This document shows, piece by piece, positions 9,655 through 19,516 of a stretch of DNA of 64,000 bases. Numbering within the stretch: the first letter of the stretch is position 1; each line of letters starts with the position of its first letter. A program made the translations under genes and the position numbers. This DNA is from Oligoflexia bacterium (lineage in GTDB: Bacteria; Bdellovibrionota; Bacteriovoracia; Bacteriovoracales; Bacteriovoracaceae), in NCBI GenBank assembly GCA_015232355.1, contig JADFZW010000012.1, forward strand, positions 79,430 through 143,429. Direction: 5' to 3'. The notes under the pieces were generated by a model that was not told where the DNA came from, made no database searches, and saw only the letters and a program-made list of their open reading frames with translations.

Positions 9655-10497
9655 TTATCGTATCTTCTTTGCAAACTTTTCTAAAAACAATCTTTCCCCA
9701 ATATTAATTTGATATAAATTATTATTTGTATTTGTATTTCTATTTTTTTTTAAAAAATCACTTAATTCACTCTTAAATCCAAACAAGCTCCTTCTGCTAT
9801 TTTGTTGATCATTAGAGAAAAAACCACAAATTGGATTTTCATTATTAGCATTTATATCTAATGGCGCTAATATTTGAATTAAATATACAGCATCGGAACT
9901 ATTTAAAATATAGTCTATACTCTTTTCGTTTAAAAAATTATAAAAGTCTGAAATAATCACTAGATGATTTTTTTTCTCTCTCATCTTCATTATAAAATGC
10001 ATATTATTTTCTAACATCTTTTGATTATTTATTGCTAAATTACCTACAACCTTAAAATTTCCCTTTTCATCTATCATATTTTTTTTGAGTAGTGATTGTA
10101 ATAAAAATCCTATTCCTGCTTTTCCAGATGCTCTTGGAAGATCGATAACCCCTTCGTTTAATATTATCCCTCTAATTTTATCTTTCGTTAGATCAGACCA
10201 TAGATAAAATAGGCATAAGACCATTATGCTGGCCTCAAATTTTGATAATCCATCACAACCATAACTCATCGAACTGCTGGCATCAATAATTACATCAATT
10301 CCCTGATTCTTCTCTTCCTCAAAAACTTTTATATAGGGTATTCTTGTTTTAGCGGTAACTTTCCAATCAATAAATCGTACTTCATCACCGTAAGAGTATA
10401 TTTGATGATCTTTGAATTTTAGGCCCTGACCCTTAAATGGGGAACGCTTCGGACCGATAGCGCTGGTTCTACTATTTTTTGCTAATTTTAGTTGCAT
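9655..10497 (-). CDS. DUF58 domain protein of the MoxR-Bat locus
   Basis: The 280-residue soluble protein has the DUF58 signature: RSPFKGQGLKFKDHQIYSYG, then GDEVRFIDWKVTAKTRIPYIK, followed by a VWA-like core with a MIDAS-like DASSSM. DUF58 proteins are nearly always encoded next to MoxR ATPases and VWA proteins and are thought to be their adaptor or substrate. It lies between moxR and the other Bat genes, all on one strand. A short Asn/Thr repeat (NTNTNN, about 9715-9745) sits in the C-terminal part. The start at 10497 has only a weak ribosome site. Confidence 0.9.
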   Translation of the reverse strand: MQLKLAKNSRTSAIGPKRSPFKGQGLKFKDHQIYSYGDEVRFIDWKVTAKTRIPYIKVFEEEKNQGIDVIIDASSSMSYGCDGLSKFEASIMVLCLFYLWSDLTKDKIRGIILNEGVIDLPRASGKAGIGFLLQSLLKKNMIDEKGNFKVVGNLAINNQKMLENNMHFIMKMREKKNHLVIISDFYNFLNEKSIDYILNSSDAVYLIQILAPLDINANNENPICGFFSNDQQNSRRSLFGFKSELSDFLKKNRNTNTNNNLYQINIGERLFLEKFAKKIR

Positions 10498-10590
10498 CAG
10501 CTTTACAAGTTTTTCGATTTTTTTTAGATCGATATTGCTTATAATCTGCTCCTCTTTTACATTACATTCGTTGAGTATTTAAAAAATTAT

Positions 10591-11571
10591 TTAAATTAAG
10601 GACTGAGCAATTTTAAGTACCACGTCCTTTGGTTTTATCTGATCTATACTTGCACTATAAGATAATATTATTCTGTGACCTACAACTTCAGGAACAGCAT
10701 TTAAAACATCTTCCGGTGCTACAAAGTCCTTTCCTTGTAAAAATGCAAAAAATTTTGAAACCTTATACAACCAAATGGATGCTCTCGGGGAAGCGCCATT
10801 AATTATTATGTCTTTGTATTCCATTTGAAAATAGCTTGAATCAGGTCTTGTTGCCTGAACAATTTTAACAATCAATTCTTTTATTTTTTCATCTACATAA
10901 ATTGCATTAACTGCATCTTTTAATGTTAATAAATCACTCATTTCCAATGATGAAGACAACTCTTGCAAAAGAATCTTCTTATTTAGAAGTAAAATTTTCT
11001 TTTCAGATTCAAAATCCGGATAAGAAACATTTATCTTCATCATAAATCTATCAATCTGTGCTTCAGGCAAGGGATAAGTCCCCTCCTGCTCAATTGGATT
11101 TTGAGTTGCTAAAACTACAAAAGGTGTTTCTAGTAAATGAGTCTCTTCTCCAATCGTCACCTGATTTTCTTCCATTGCTTCAAGAAGCGCTGATTGAACT
11201 TTAGGAGGAGCACGATTAATTTCATCGGCCAAAAGTATTTGAGTAAATATAGGTCCTAATTTTACTTTAAAATCTTCTGCTGTTTGATTATAAATCATTG
11301 TTCCCAAGAGATCAGATGGCAACAAATCTGGAGTAAATTGCACTCTTTTAAATTTCAGAGCACAAAGCTTACTTAAAGTAGAAACACTTAATGTTTTACC
11401 AAGTCCGGGAGCACCTTCAATCAACAAGTGACCCTCTAAAGTAATGGCCGCAATTATTGATTCCAACAATCTTCTCTGTCCTAAAACTAAATAACTTGCC
11501 TTATCGATTGTAGCTAATATTTTTGCTCGAAGTTCATTATTAACATCACTAACATTACCTTCATTACTCAT
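10591..11571 (-). CDS. moxR: MoxR family AAA+ ATPase
   Basis: About 326 residues. Walker A is in EGAPGLGKT and Walker B in ILLADEINRAPPKVQSALLE, with FVVLATQNPIEQEGTYPLPE and the arginine-containing LPEAQIDRFMMK typical of MoxR. MoxR ATPases act as chaperone-like remodelers for VWA proteins encoded beside them. ATG at 11571 is preferred over an in-frame ATG at 11592 because AGGAA lies 8 bases before it. It is the promoter-proximal gene of the Bat locus, with rlmI 34 bases upstream on the same strand. Confidence 0.93.
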   Translation of the reverse strand: MSNEGNVSDVNNELRAKILATIDKASYLVLGQRRLLESIIAAITLEGHLLIEGAPGLGKTLSVSTLSKLCALKFKRVQFTPDLLPSDLLGTMIYNQTAEDFKVKLGPIFTQILLADEINRAPPKVQSALLEAMEENQVTIGEETHLLETPFVVLATQNPIEQEGTYPLPEAQIDRFMMKINVSYPDFESEKKILLLNKKILLQELSSSLEMSDLLTLKDAVNAIYVDEKIKELIVKIVQATRPDSSYFQMEYKDIIINGASPRASIWLYKVSKFFAFLQGKDFVAPEDVLNAVPEVVGHRIILSYSASIDQIKPKDVVLKIAQSLI

Positions 11572-11605
11572 GATTAAATTTCCTATGTTCAATTTTCAAT
11601 TTATT

Positions 11606-12874
11606 CTATTCTACATAATATGCTAAATACTTTAAGTAGTGAGATTTATCTTTAAGTGATGAGATTGGATGATCTGGCCCGGCAAATCCCATATCTATTA
11701 AATTTATTTTTCTATCAACTTTATTAGCGGAATCTATTACTGTCTTATCCAAATCTTCAAAGGAGACACAGCTAGTACATGAACAAATCGCCATTAGTGA
11801 ATTTTTATTTAAAATTTTCAATATTTTTTCATGAAGTTTATTATAACCACTTAGTGCTTTATCTTTATTACTCATGGTTTTAGCAAATGCGGGAGGATCA
11901 GAAACCACTACATCATAAAAAATTCCCTCGGCCAATTGTTTATCTAAATAATCAAAGCATGGCAAACAAACAAATTCTCCTCTCTTGCTAAAATTATTTA
12001 TTTCTAAATTATTTTCAATATCCTTTTGAAAATCACCTCTATCAACAAATCTAACATTTTTTACATTTGCTCTTAACATATGTAGTCCCCAACTGCCCAC
12101 ATATGAAAACAAATCTAATCCCCACTGAAAATTTTTAACATCTTTATTTATACTATTAATTAATTTTTCAAAGCGATGACGATTTAATCTATGATCGTAA
12201 TAGTAACCAATTTTTTGAATCTTATCTGCTGAGACTTCAATTCTTATTCCATTTTCCTGCAATTTAATTTTTTCAATCTTAAGCTTGCTATTCTCAAGTT
12301 TATTATCAAATCTCTCTTGGTATTGCGGAAGTCCCTCTAATTTTCGTTCATTTTCATCATCGTAAACTATAAGCTCACTTCCAGAAAAATTTGCCTTAAA
12401 AAATTCGATCACATTATTTCGATAGCGATCAATACCTGCAGTGTTTATTTGTAAAAAAATATATTTTTCATATTTATCCACAATTAATCCAGGTAAAGAA
12501 TCTGCCTCTCCATATATCACTCTATAATTATCACCTAAGTGAGGATAAAATTTTCTTTTATTAATAGCGACTGTGATTGCATCCTCAATATAAGAACAAG
12601 CTACTTGCTGCTCTTGTAATGATTCCAATTCATCTGTAGCTGAAGCTACAGCTTCAGAATTAATTTTTTTTAAAATATGGATGATAGGACAATTTTTTTC
12701 GGCCCTGATGTTTATAAAACCTAGATAATTGGATTTTTCTTTTTTATCACAAAAAAAAACCCATTCGCCTGGTAAGTAAGTCTTTCCCAAATCCTGACAA
12801 TCTTTCTCTGACAAGCGATAAATCTTTTTCTTAACTTTAAGACATCCCTCTTTTGATAGTATTATACTCTTCAC
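11606..12874 (-). CDS. rlmI: RlmI-like class I SAM rRNA cytosine methyltransferase
   Basis: The 422-residue protein has an N-terminal PUA-like domain, a RlmI-type central region (YGEADSLPGLIVDKYEKY) and a Rossmann methyltransferase domain with LDLFSYVGSWGLHMLRA and the catalytic-loop motif VSDPPAFAKT. RlmI methylates C5 of a cytosine in 23S rRNA (position 1962 in Escherichia coli). The C-terminal SCTSCVSFEDL carries the Cys-containing motif of the family. The start is GTG at 12874, supported by AAGGTGG upstream. Small overlapping hairpins at 12634-12657 come from alternating Ala/Ser codons. Confidence 0.88.
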   Translation of the reverse strand: MKSIILSKEGCLKVKKKIYRLSEKDCQDLGKTYLPGEWVFFCDKKEKSNYLGFINIRAEKNCPIIHILKKINSEAVASATDELESLQEQQVACSYIEDAITVAINKRKFYPHLGDNYRVIYGEADSLPGLIVDKYEKYIFLQINTAGIDRYRNNVIEFFKANFSGSELIVYDDENERKLEGLPQYQERFDNKLENSKLKIEKIKLQENGIRIEVSADKIQKIGYYYDHRLNRHRFEKLINSINKDVKNFQWGLDLFSYVGSWGLHMLRANVKNVRFVDRGDFQKDIENNLEINNFSKRGEFVCLPCFDYLDKQLAEGIFYDVVVSDPPAFAKTMSNKDKALSGYNKLHEKILKILNKNSLMAICSCTSCVSFEDLDKTVIDSANKVDRKINLIDMGFAGPDHPISSLKDKSHYLKYLAYYVE

Positions 12875-12908
12875 TAAACCACCTTATAAATCACACATCA
12901 TTTAATCA

Positions 12909-13847
12909 TTACATCTTCTTCAGAAAATATTTTTGTGCCTCTCCATTATTTATTCGATAATTACTAAAAATTATATCTCTTTGTACTTTATAGATCGTGT
13001 CTGTTCCTGAATCGCTAGTTCCATCCTCTTTCTTTTTATTTTTATTACTATTATTATTATTTATATTATTACCCTCTAAGTTTTTAGAGAAAATTTCTGT
13101 TGATACAGCAACTCTTACTGGCAATCCTATTCCAGAAAAACTATTATAGGTAATCTCGTTTTGGACAATCTTCGATTGAATACCATAATCAGATTTCATT
13201 ACAATACTACTTAGCACCCATTTGTTTTGGCCCCATTTCTCTCTATCCCAACTATAATATGCATCCTCTGTTCCCTGAGGGGTAATCATTAACAATTTAT
13301 TCAATCTATCTTTATCATCAAAAACAATCTTTATTTCATGTACCATATTAAGATGAGTTTTATCAGTACCAATAAATAATCTTTCACCATTTGATAACTT
13401 TGATGATTGTTTATTTTTTGCATCTATCGCTATTGATTTTAAATTATAATTCCTGGCCCTTTCTGCAAAATTTTTAGGAATTATAAACTCAATATATGGT
13501 TGAACAGATCTAATCAAAGTATCTTTCACCATAACAAAACCCTTGGGAAGCCCACTAATTTCAACATCAATCTTTCCTGAAGAAATCCAATAAATTGTGA
13601 AGTACAAATCATCAATTTTCAACTGTCCTAATTGATTACTTAATTCCTTATCCAGATTTGTAAATCGCACATCAACAACTAGATCCTTCAACCCATAGAC
13701 CTCTGGATGATATGTACTAATATCAAATCTTTTGATCAAATCATTTGCATCCTTTGAACCTTTTTCTTCTGCAAAAGTTTTCGAACTCACATTACAAAAT
13801 ACAATCATTAAAATCCAAACTACAACAAACAATCTAGCTTTAATCAT
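12909..13847 (-). CDS. Unrecognised secreted protein
   Basis: The 312-residue product begins with a clear signal peptide (about 1-26, hydrophobic VVVWILMIVFCNV, cleavage near TFAEE). The rest looks beta-rich and globular, with no motif I can name. An Asn/Ser/Lys low-complexity stretch (NNINNNNSNKNKKK) near residues 275-290 is encoded by an ATT/ATTATT-type repeat at about 13045-13080. A periplasmic or outer-membrane-associated role is possible. It sits between rlmI and the NFACT gene on the same strand, with about 80 bases on its 5' side, so it may have its own promoter. Confidence 0.65.
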   Translation of the reverse strand: MIKARLFVVVWILMIVFCNVSSKTFAEEKGSKDANDLIKRFDISTYHPEVYGLKDLVVDVRFTNLDKELSNQLGQLKIDDLYFTIYWISSGKIDVEISGLPKGFVMVKDTLIRSVQPYIEFIIPKNFAERARNYNLKSIAIDAKNKQSSKLSNGERLFIGTDKTHLNMVHEIKIVFDDKDRLNKLLMITPQGTEDAYYSWDREKWGQNKWVLSSIVMKSDYGIQSKIVQNEITYNSFSGIGLPVRVAVSTEIFSKNLEGNNINNNNSNKNKKKEDGTSDSGTDTIYKVQRDIIFSNYRINNGEAQKYFLKKM

Positions 13848-13926
13848 AATTACATCCGTGATGAAAATAGAAAGTAGATAAAAATTGTCAATTTATTTAT
13901 AACAATAATGTTTACAATAAATTTTC

Positions 13927-15441
13927 CTATCCTTCTATTGATTTTTCAAGCAACTCCTTCCAATTTTTTATATATTCTACTTGAATATGCCTTTGTTTGT
14001 TCACAATTACCTTTCCGCTATGCCCTTTAACACCCTTTATGTTTTTTACTTGAGTAAATACTAAAGGTATAATTGTTATATTTAACTTGGAATATTCACA
14101 TAAAACTGATCCCACTAACTTTAACTCCTCTTCACTCAACTCACCAATTGACTTCACTTTTACTATCAAGTGCGCCCCTTTATAACCATCAATGTGAAAC
14201 CATAAATCATCTTTGTTGGCCCACTTTGATCTTATAAAATCATTTCCTTTTTCATTTTTTCCCACTGAAAATTTTAAATTTTTCCTTAATTCAAATTCAA
14301 CATATGGTTCATGCTGTTTATTATCAGAAACAGCATGAACGTCACTTTTCATATCACACTCTACTTCACTATCGTTGTCATGATCTCTATCATTATCATC
14401 ATTCACTTTTTCAAATTTAATTTTATCAAACCAAATTGGACGTATAATTTTGCTTTGATCAATTGTATATACTTTTGGTCCATTACCTCCCTCTAATGAT
14501 GCTCTCTCTAAACTCATAAAATCATCATATTCCTTTTTTGTTTCGGCCCATCTATTTGCCAATATACCTTCGCCTCTTTTTAATTTTTTTATCTTTTTAT
14601 AAATATGATCCATGCGCTTGTAGTGTCCAATGACTGATGCAAATTTAAAGGTAATACCAGCGATAAGAATTTCCCTTCTATCTTCATCTTGTAAATCAAT
14701 TGTCCCACTATCAATAGCTTCCTTTATTTCTCGCCATTTTTTACTTTTTTCAAGATCACCTGCTATTTTAAAAACTTTCCTCTCTAAGATTTTTTTCTTT
14801 TTAGATTCGCTTGCTTTTAAACAAAGATTAAACTCCTCTTTCAGTAACTCGGATACATCCACTTTTCTATCTTTTTTTTCTCTCTCATCGTTAGTTAAAT
14901 TCATTCGATCATCTTGAAATTTTCCTACTGAAATAAACATCTTTAACAATTCTTCCTCTATAATTTTCTCATCTTTTTCTAAGTGAGCTAGATTAATATT
15001 TCCTTTCCATGACAAAAAAACTGTTCCTTTTTCTAAAAAATCATTCCAATATAAATTTGCCAGATATAATTGTCGTCCCCCCCAAAAAAAGAGCATCTGA
15101 CCAACAGAGTTTTGATATTTGTATTTTAAAATCAACACCCGATCCATTGGATCAACTTTCATATCCAATAATCTGGCCGAGACTAGATATTTACGAAGAT
15201 ATTCCAATATAATATCTCTAATTCGTAACTCTTTTGGTGGTAACGATTCCCCAATCAAAAGCCCTTCATAACCCTTACCTCTTCCCAAATAGAGATATTT
15301 TGTTGCTCCTCTGACTCGGACTGTGATACATATATAGCGACCGGTACTAAAAAGTTTTTGTATCTGTGCCGACTCAAAAGATTTTAAATCTTTTTTTAAA
15401 TTAGTAACAATATTTTGTAATTCGAATAATTTTTGTATCAT
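13927..15441 (-). CDS. NFACT family protein (RqcH-like ribosome quality control factor)
   Basis: The 504-residue protein has the NFACT order: an N-terminal domain with VRVRGATKYLYLGRG and the DR motif in VDPMDRVLIL (Asp100, Arg101), a long charged coiled-coil middle (about 190-330), and a C-terminal NFACT-R domain with SKWANKDDLWFHIDGYKGAH and KVIVNKQRHIQVEY. RqcH proteins bind obstructed 50S subunits and add alanine tails; the retained DR motif is consistent with tRNA-dependent tailing. It is shorter than typical RqcH (about 560). A low-complexity linker DNDRDHDNDSE lies near 350. The 13-bp inverted repeat at 14307-14340 falls in this linker region. It is divergently arranged with mutS2 across 51 bases. 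Confidence 0.85.
   Translation of the reverse strand: MIQKLFELQNIVTNLKKDLKSFESAQIQKLFSTGRYICITVRVRGATKYLYLGRGKGYEGLLIGESLPPKELRIRDIILEYLRKYLVSARLLDMKVDPMDRVLILKYKYQNSVGQMLFFWGGRQLYLANLYWNDFLEKGTVFLSWKGNINLAHLEKDEKIIEEELLKMFISVGKFQDDRMNLTNDEREKKDRKVDVSELLKEEFNLCLKASESKKKKILERKVFKIAGDLEKSKKWREIKEAIDSGTIDLQDEDRREILIAGITFKFASVIGHYKRMDHIYKKIKKLKRGEGILANRWAETKKEYDDFMSLERASLEGGNGPKVYTIDQSKIIRPIWFDKIKFEKVNDDNDRDHDNDSEVECDMKSDVHAVSDNKQHEPYVEFELRKNLKFSVGKNEKGNDFIRSKWANKDDLWFHIDGYKGAHLIVKVKSIGELSEEELKLVGSVLCEYSKLNITIIPLVFTQVKNIKGVKGHSGKVIVNKQRHIQVEYIKNWKELLEKSIEG
14307..14340. repeat. Perfect 13-bp inverted repeat inside the NFACT gene
   Basis: Arms at 14307-14319 and 14328-14340 are exact reverse complements around an 8-base loop. 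The repeat lies in the coding sequence of the low-complexity linker (VHAVSDNKQHEP) before the NFACT-R domain. No U-run follows on either strand. Confidence 0.88.
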
Positions 15442-15492
15442 AGTTTTTAAGTTTAATTTTTTATTTTTTTATTTTTTTTAATTTTAATAAAT

Positions 15493-17949
15493 ATGCTTAA
15501 TCTTATTAATAATAACGATCGTTCCCTATTAAATCAACTTGACTGGGATAATATCATTCAAAAAATATCATCCTCCACCTATTTTGAGGAATCAAAAGAG
15601 CTACTCTTTTCAAAAATTACACTAAAAAATCCCTCTGAAATCACTGAAGGAATAAAAGACACTCTACAAATAATTGAGTTAATAAGACAGGGAAACTTTG
15701 CTTCCATTCATTCTCACTTTTACTCGCTCAACAGTAGTAATCTTGTAAATGATTACATCTACCGTTTGGCCAAAGGATCATGCTTATCCATCTCAGAATT
15801 AAATCAACTGGCAAAAACCTTTGAGTGTTTTACTAATTTAATCAATAACTACCCATCTATTAGCGAGATTATTCATAAAAATGCTCTTATTGAAAAAACT
15901 ATTATAACAGAAATTCGTAAAAATTTTGTAATTAAATTACGCACCTTTGTTTCTACAGAAGGGAATATAAACTTTTTGGCCCATCCTGAACTATCTGTCC
16001 ACTATTTAAAATTGCAAGAAATAGAACAGTTGATTAAAGAGGATTTAAAAAGAATTCTTCGCTCTAAACAAATGGAAAAAATCCTACGTTATGATCAATA
16101 TGATATCATGAATGATCATTTTGTAGTACCTATTCGTTCCGATTCCTATAACTCTGGACTTGGTCAAATCATTGCTCACTCAGATAGTGGTCTCACTCTC
16201 TACGTTGAACCCTTTAGTATCAAAGATAAATGTAATAAACGAATTACTCTTATTGCAAAAATTGATGAGGTTCTATTCAATATATGCAAAGATTTTTGTG
16301 AAATACTCACTCCTCATCATAATATTTTTCAACAAATCAAATGTTCACTTCGAGACTTAGATGTTTTGATGGCCAAAGCAAAATACTCATATGATAATGA
16401 TTTTTGCGTTCCAAATATTAATTACGATCTCAACATTAACATCAGCATTAGTATTAAAGGATTATTCCATCCTCTGATTGAACGACCAATTACTAATTCT
16501 ATCAACCTTAGTGCTAGTCAAAAAGGAATCATTATCTCCGGGCCTAATACTGGGGGAAAGACTGTTGCTTTAAAATCTTTAACTCTTGCTCATCTATTTT
16601 TACATTTTGGACTTCTCACTCCTGCTTTTGAGGCCACACTCTACCCATTCACTCACATCTACTTTTTTGGACATGATCAACAAGATTTAGCACAAGGATT
16701 AAGCTCTTTTTCTGCTGAAGTAAAAAATTATCTGCAATTGCTGGCAGAGCTAAAAAATGAACGTAATACAAATAATTTAAGCAATCTCATAGTTATCGAT
16801 GAAATTTTTAATACAACTTCCTCCGAAGAAGCATCAGCATTGGCACTCTCGCTTTTTGAAGAGATCGATAAAAATAGCTCTAAGATTTTTGTTTCTACCC
16901 ACCATCAAATGCTCAAAACTATCATTCATAAAAATGAAAACTATATCTCTTGTCATGTAGGTTATGATTTTGAAGAGGATAAGCCAACTTACAAAATCAT
17001 AAGTGGTACTCCTGGTAGTTCATTGGCCATAACTATCTTTAAAAATCTTTCCAAAAAATATTTTAGCAAACATAACATTGTAGAAAATGCACACAAACTT
17101 TTAGATGATAAACACATCATCTATGAAAATCTCTTGCAAGATCTTTCCAAAAAAGAACTTGAGCTCAATAAGTTAATTGAAGAAAATAAAACCTTAAAGA
17201 AAAACTTAACCTCTGAGCGCTCAAAGATCGAAGGAATTTACAAACTAAAAATGCAATGTAAATATGAAGAGTATGATCGAAATTTGTTTGATATCTTAAG
17301 GGACGCTAATCAGCTAATTGAAGAAATCAAGCGCGGCGACAGTAAACAACTTAAAAGCTATGTAAAAAGCATAGATGAATTGCGCTCGAAAGTAAAAAAC
17401 AAAGCACCATCACCAACCTCCTCTCTCACTATCTCGCCAACTAAATTTTCCACAGAGGATATATCACCAATTGTTGGTGAAAAATATTACTCATTAAATC
17501 TCAAAAAAGTGGTAACCTTGGTTTCAATCACCAACAAAGGCAAACATGCTATGGTAAAAAAAGATAATGTTACCATCAAAGTACCTATCTCTGATTTAAA
17601 AGCATATACTGGCCAAGATAATTCTAGCTCTAAAAATCAATTTCATTTCTCCTTCGAAAGCAGTAATAATACTAATACAACTTGTGATTCTAGCGATGAA
17701 CAAAAAAACAACTTACTACCATTTCATTTTGATTGCAGAGGAATGAGAGTAGATGAATTCGAAAGTGTAATTGAAAAGATTCTCGATGATTTACTTACTG
17801 GAGATCTCCCCTACGCAGTGATAATTCATGGACATGGTACTGGCGCTTTAAAAAAATGGTTGCAAACATATCTTAAACAACATCCAGAATTTTCATCAGA
17901 AGTTCCAGAACAATCATCCTATGGAACAACTAAAATATTTTGCAAATAA
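15493..17949 (+). CDS. mutS2: MutS2 ATPase with C-terminal Smr domain
   Basis: The 818-residue protein lacks the MutS mismatch-recognition domain and has the MutS2 layout: core and clamp helices, ATPase with Walker A SGPNTGGKT at about 350, LSSFSAEVKNYLQLL, LIVIDEIFNTTSSEEASAL and STHHQML, then a long coiled-coil and a C-terminal Smr domain (about 745-818) with FDCRGMRVDEFE and IIHGHGTGALKKWL. MutS2 splits collided ribosomes and also inhibits recombination in some species. Its divergent neighbour is the NFACT protein, which acts downstream in the same ribosome-rescue pathway, so a functional pairing is likely. The ATG at 15493 sits in a very AT-rich leader. Confidence 0.93.
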   Translation: MLNLINNNDRSLLNQLDWDNIIQKISSSTYFEESKELLFSKITLKNPSEITEGIKDTLQIIELIRQGNFASIHSHFYSLNSSNLVNDYIYRLAKGSCLSISELNQLAKTFECFTNLINNYPSISEIIHKNALIEKTIITEIRKNFVIKLRTFVSTEGNINFLAHPELSVHYLKLQEIEQLIKEDLKRILRSKQMEKILRYDQYDIMNDHFVVPIRSDSYNSGLGQIIAHSDSGLTLYVEPFSIKDKCNKRITLIAKIDEVLFNICKDFCEILTPHHNIFQQIKCSLRDLDVLMAKAKYSYDNDFCVPNINYDLNINISISIKGLFHPLIERPITNSINLSASQKGIIISGPNTGGKTVALKSLTLAHLFLHFGLLTPAFEATLYPFTHIYFFGHDQQDLAQGLSSFSAEVKNYLQLLAELKNERNTNNLSNLIVIDEIFNTTSSEEASALALSLFEEIDKNSSKIFVSTHHQMLKTIIHKNENYISCHVGYDFEEDKPTYKIISGTPGSSLAITIFKNLSKKYFSKHNIVENAHKLLDDKHIIYENLLQDLSKKELELNKLIEENKTLKKNLTSERSKIEGIYKLKMQCKYEEYDRNLFDILRDANQLIEEIKRGDSKQLKSYVKSIDELRSKVKNKAPSPTSSLTISPTKFSTEDISPIVGEKYYSLNLKKVVTLVSITNKGKHAMVKKDNVTIKVPISDLKAYTGQDNSSSKNQFHFSFESSNNTNTTCDSSDEQKNNLLPFHFDCRGMRVDEFESVIEKILDDLLTGDLPYAVIIHGHGTGALKKWLQTYLKQHPEFSSEVPEQSSYGTTKIFCK

Positions 17950-18169
17950 ATTGCAAATAAACTTTGTTCATCTCATATTGCCAACTTAATCACACAATAA
18001 AAAACTATCGCTAAATAAAAAAAAGCAATAATAATTATTTAAAATTAAGGGTATCTACTAGTAAATAATGGCCCCTCCTGAAAAAGCAAAAAAAAATCAA
18101 TTAGAGTAATAAATTATCAAGTTATACTGATGTTAGATTTATAATGGATCTTTTATGGGAGGATTAGAA

Positions 18170-19516
18170 ATGAAGCAATGGAAGTTTAATTCAATCGCAA
18201 AATTAACTGTAACATTTTCAGTAATTTCTCTTACTATTACTGCAAATAATTTAGCATATTCTTCTTGTTATAAAACCATAAAAGAAATGGAATTTCCAAA
18301 AGAAGAAGCAGTGGTATTTTTTAGCGCAAAAGATATGAATCCAAACTCAGAAATGACAATGGTAGATCAACTTCGCTTTAATAAATTAGAAATTGGTAAT
18401 GGTCGAACAAGTGACTTTCAAAGCAATACCTCTTTACTAAAAGAAGTTTTAAAATCGTCTGCTATGAACACCTTAAGTTCACTTATACCACATGAAAAAA
18501 TACCTAATTTTGTAAAAAAAACAGGCAATGGTATTCGTAATATTTACAATGCCATAAACAAAACAATAGAAATTCGAGATCAAAATAGTCCACGCAAAAC
18601 TTCTTATCTTTTAGAAGATGCTCAACTCTATCTTGATAGCAAAAAAGAGAATCCTAAAGTAGATGTTGTTGGAGCATCACTAGAATTATTTCTGGCCGAA
18701 ACCACTAAAATATCTAATTTATCAATTGAAGATACTGCCAAACTACTTTTAAAGGCCAATTCTATAGAGTATATTTGTGGTAGTTCAAAGATAGAAAATA
18801 CCAATGATATTAAACAATTTCATTATGATAATTTCAACACTCTTGTAAAAAGAGTAACCGATGGTGATCTACAAGAGAAATTAAATGAACATCAAGGAAA
18901 AATAATTTTTCCATTACCTCCTAAAAAACAAGAAGAAATAAAACAATTGTCTGATCTAAATGATGCTAGTCCAACCAGTGATGATGATGGTGGTTTACTT
19001 TGGGATTTATTTAGTGGTTTAGGATCTTTGGTTGGTAAGACAATTAGTACTACCGCTAAAATAGTTACCTTTCCTGTTACATTCCCAATAAAAACTACTT
19101 ATAAAACGGCCAAGGCAATATGTAGTGGTACTGTAAGTGCCGTAAATGGAACAATCAAAGTTCTTTCTTTTGCTAAAGATGTATATAATGTTTTAAATGA
19201 ATCAGGTGATTCTAAGCAATCAAAGATAATACCAAAATCGTCACAAAATGCATCACTACCTTCTATTAGAAAATCTGAAACTGTTACTAAAGATGAATCT
19301 GATAATGAAAATGAAGATGAAAAAAGTGATAAGGATACAAAAAATGATCTCACTCCAGTTATTATCGATGTTACAAAGGTAAGAAATAAAGCAATCGAGC
19401 ATTTAATAAGTGAATCAACTACAACAGAACAACTACGTTTAACTTGCAAGAATTGCGATGCTGAATATTACGCTAAACTTTTCAAACTAAACAATAAAAA
19501 AGATCAAATAAATTAA
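18170..19516 (+). CDS. Unrecognised secreted protein, Lys-rich
   Basis: About 448 residues, no family recognised. ATG at 18170 is chosen because GGGAGGA at 18157-18163 places it correctly; an in-frame ATG at 18155 overlaps that ribosome site. An N-terminal signal peptide (about 1-27, LTVTFSVISLTITANNLAYSS) is followed by a helical charged region. A glycine-rich hydrophobic segment around 285-340 (LWDLFSGLGSLVGKTISTTA) could insert into or associate with a membrane. An acidic stretch NENEDEKSDKD follows. The C-terminus has CKNCDAEYY. The 3' end overlaps the convergent gene at 19513 by 4 bases. The 220 bases upstream show no feature I can name. Confidence 0.6.
   Translation: MKQWKFNSIAKLTVTFSVISLTITANNLAYSSCYKTIKEMEFPKEEAVVFFSAKDMNPNSEMTMVDQLRFNKLEIGNGRTSDFQSNTSLLKEVLKSSAMNTLSSLIPHEKIPNFVKKTGNGIRNIYNAINKTIEIRDQNSPRKTSYLLEDAQLYLDSKKENPKVDVVGASLELFLAETTKISNLSIEDTAKLLLKANSIEYICGSSKIENTNDIKQFHYDNFNTLVKRVTDGDLQEKLNEHQGKIIFPLPPKKQEEIKQLSDLNDASPTSDDDGGLLWDLFSGLGSLVGKTISTTAKIVTFPVTFPIKTTYKTAKAICSGTVSAVNGTIKVLSFAKDVYNVLNESGDSKQSKIIPKSSQNASLPSIRKSETVTKDESDNENEDEKSDKDTKNDLTPVIIDVTKVRNKAIEHLISESTTTEQLRLTCKNCDAEYYAKLFKLNNKKDQIN

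Noticed and set aside
12634..12657. Overlapping 7-8 bp hairpins in rlmI
   Set aside because: They derive from alternating Ala and Ser codons and are too short to stand out in this genome.
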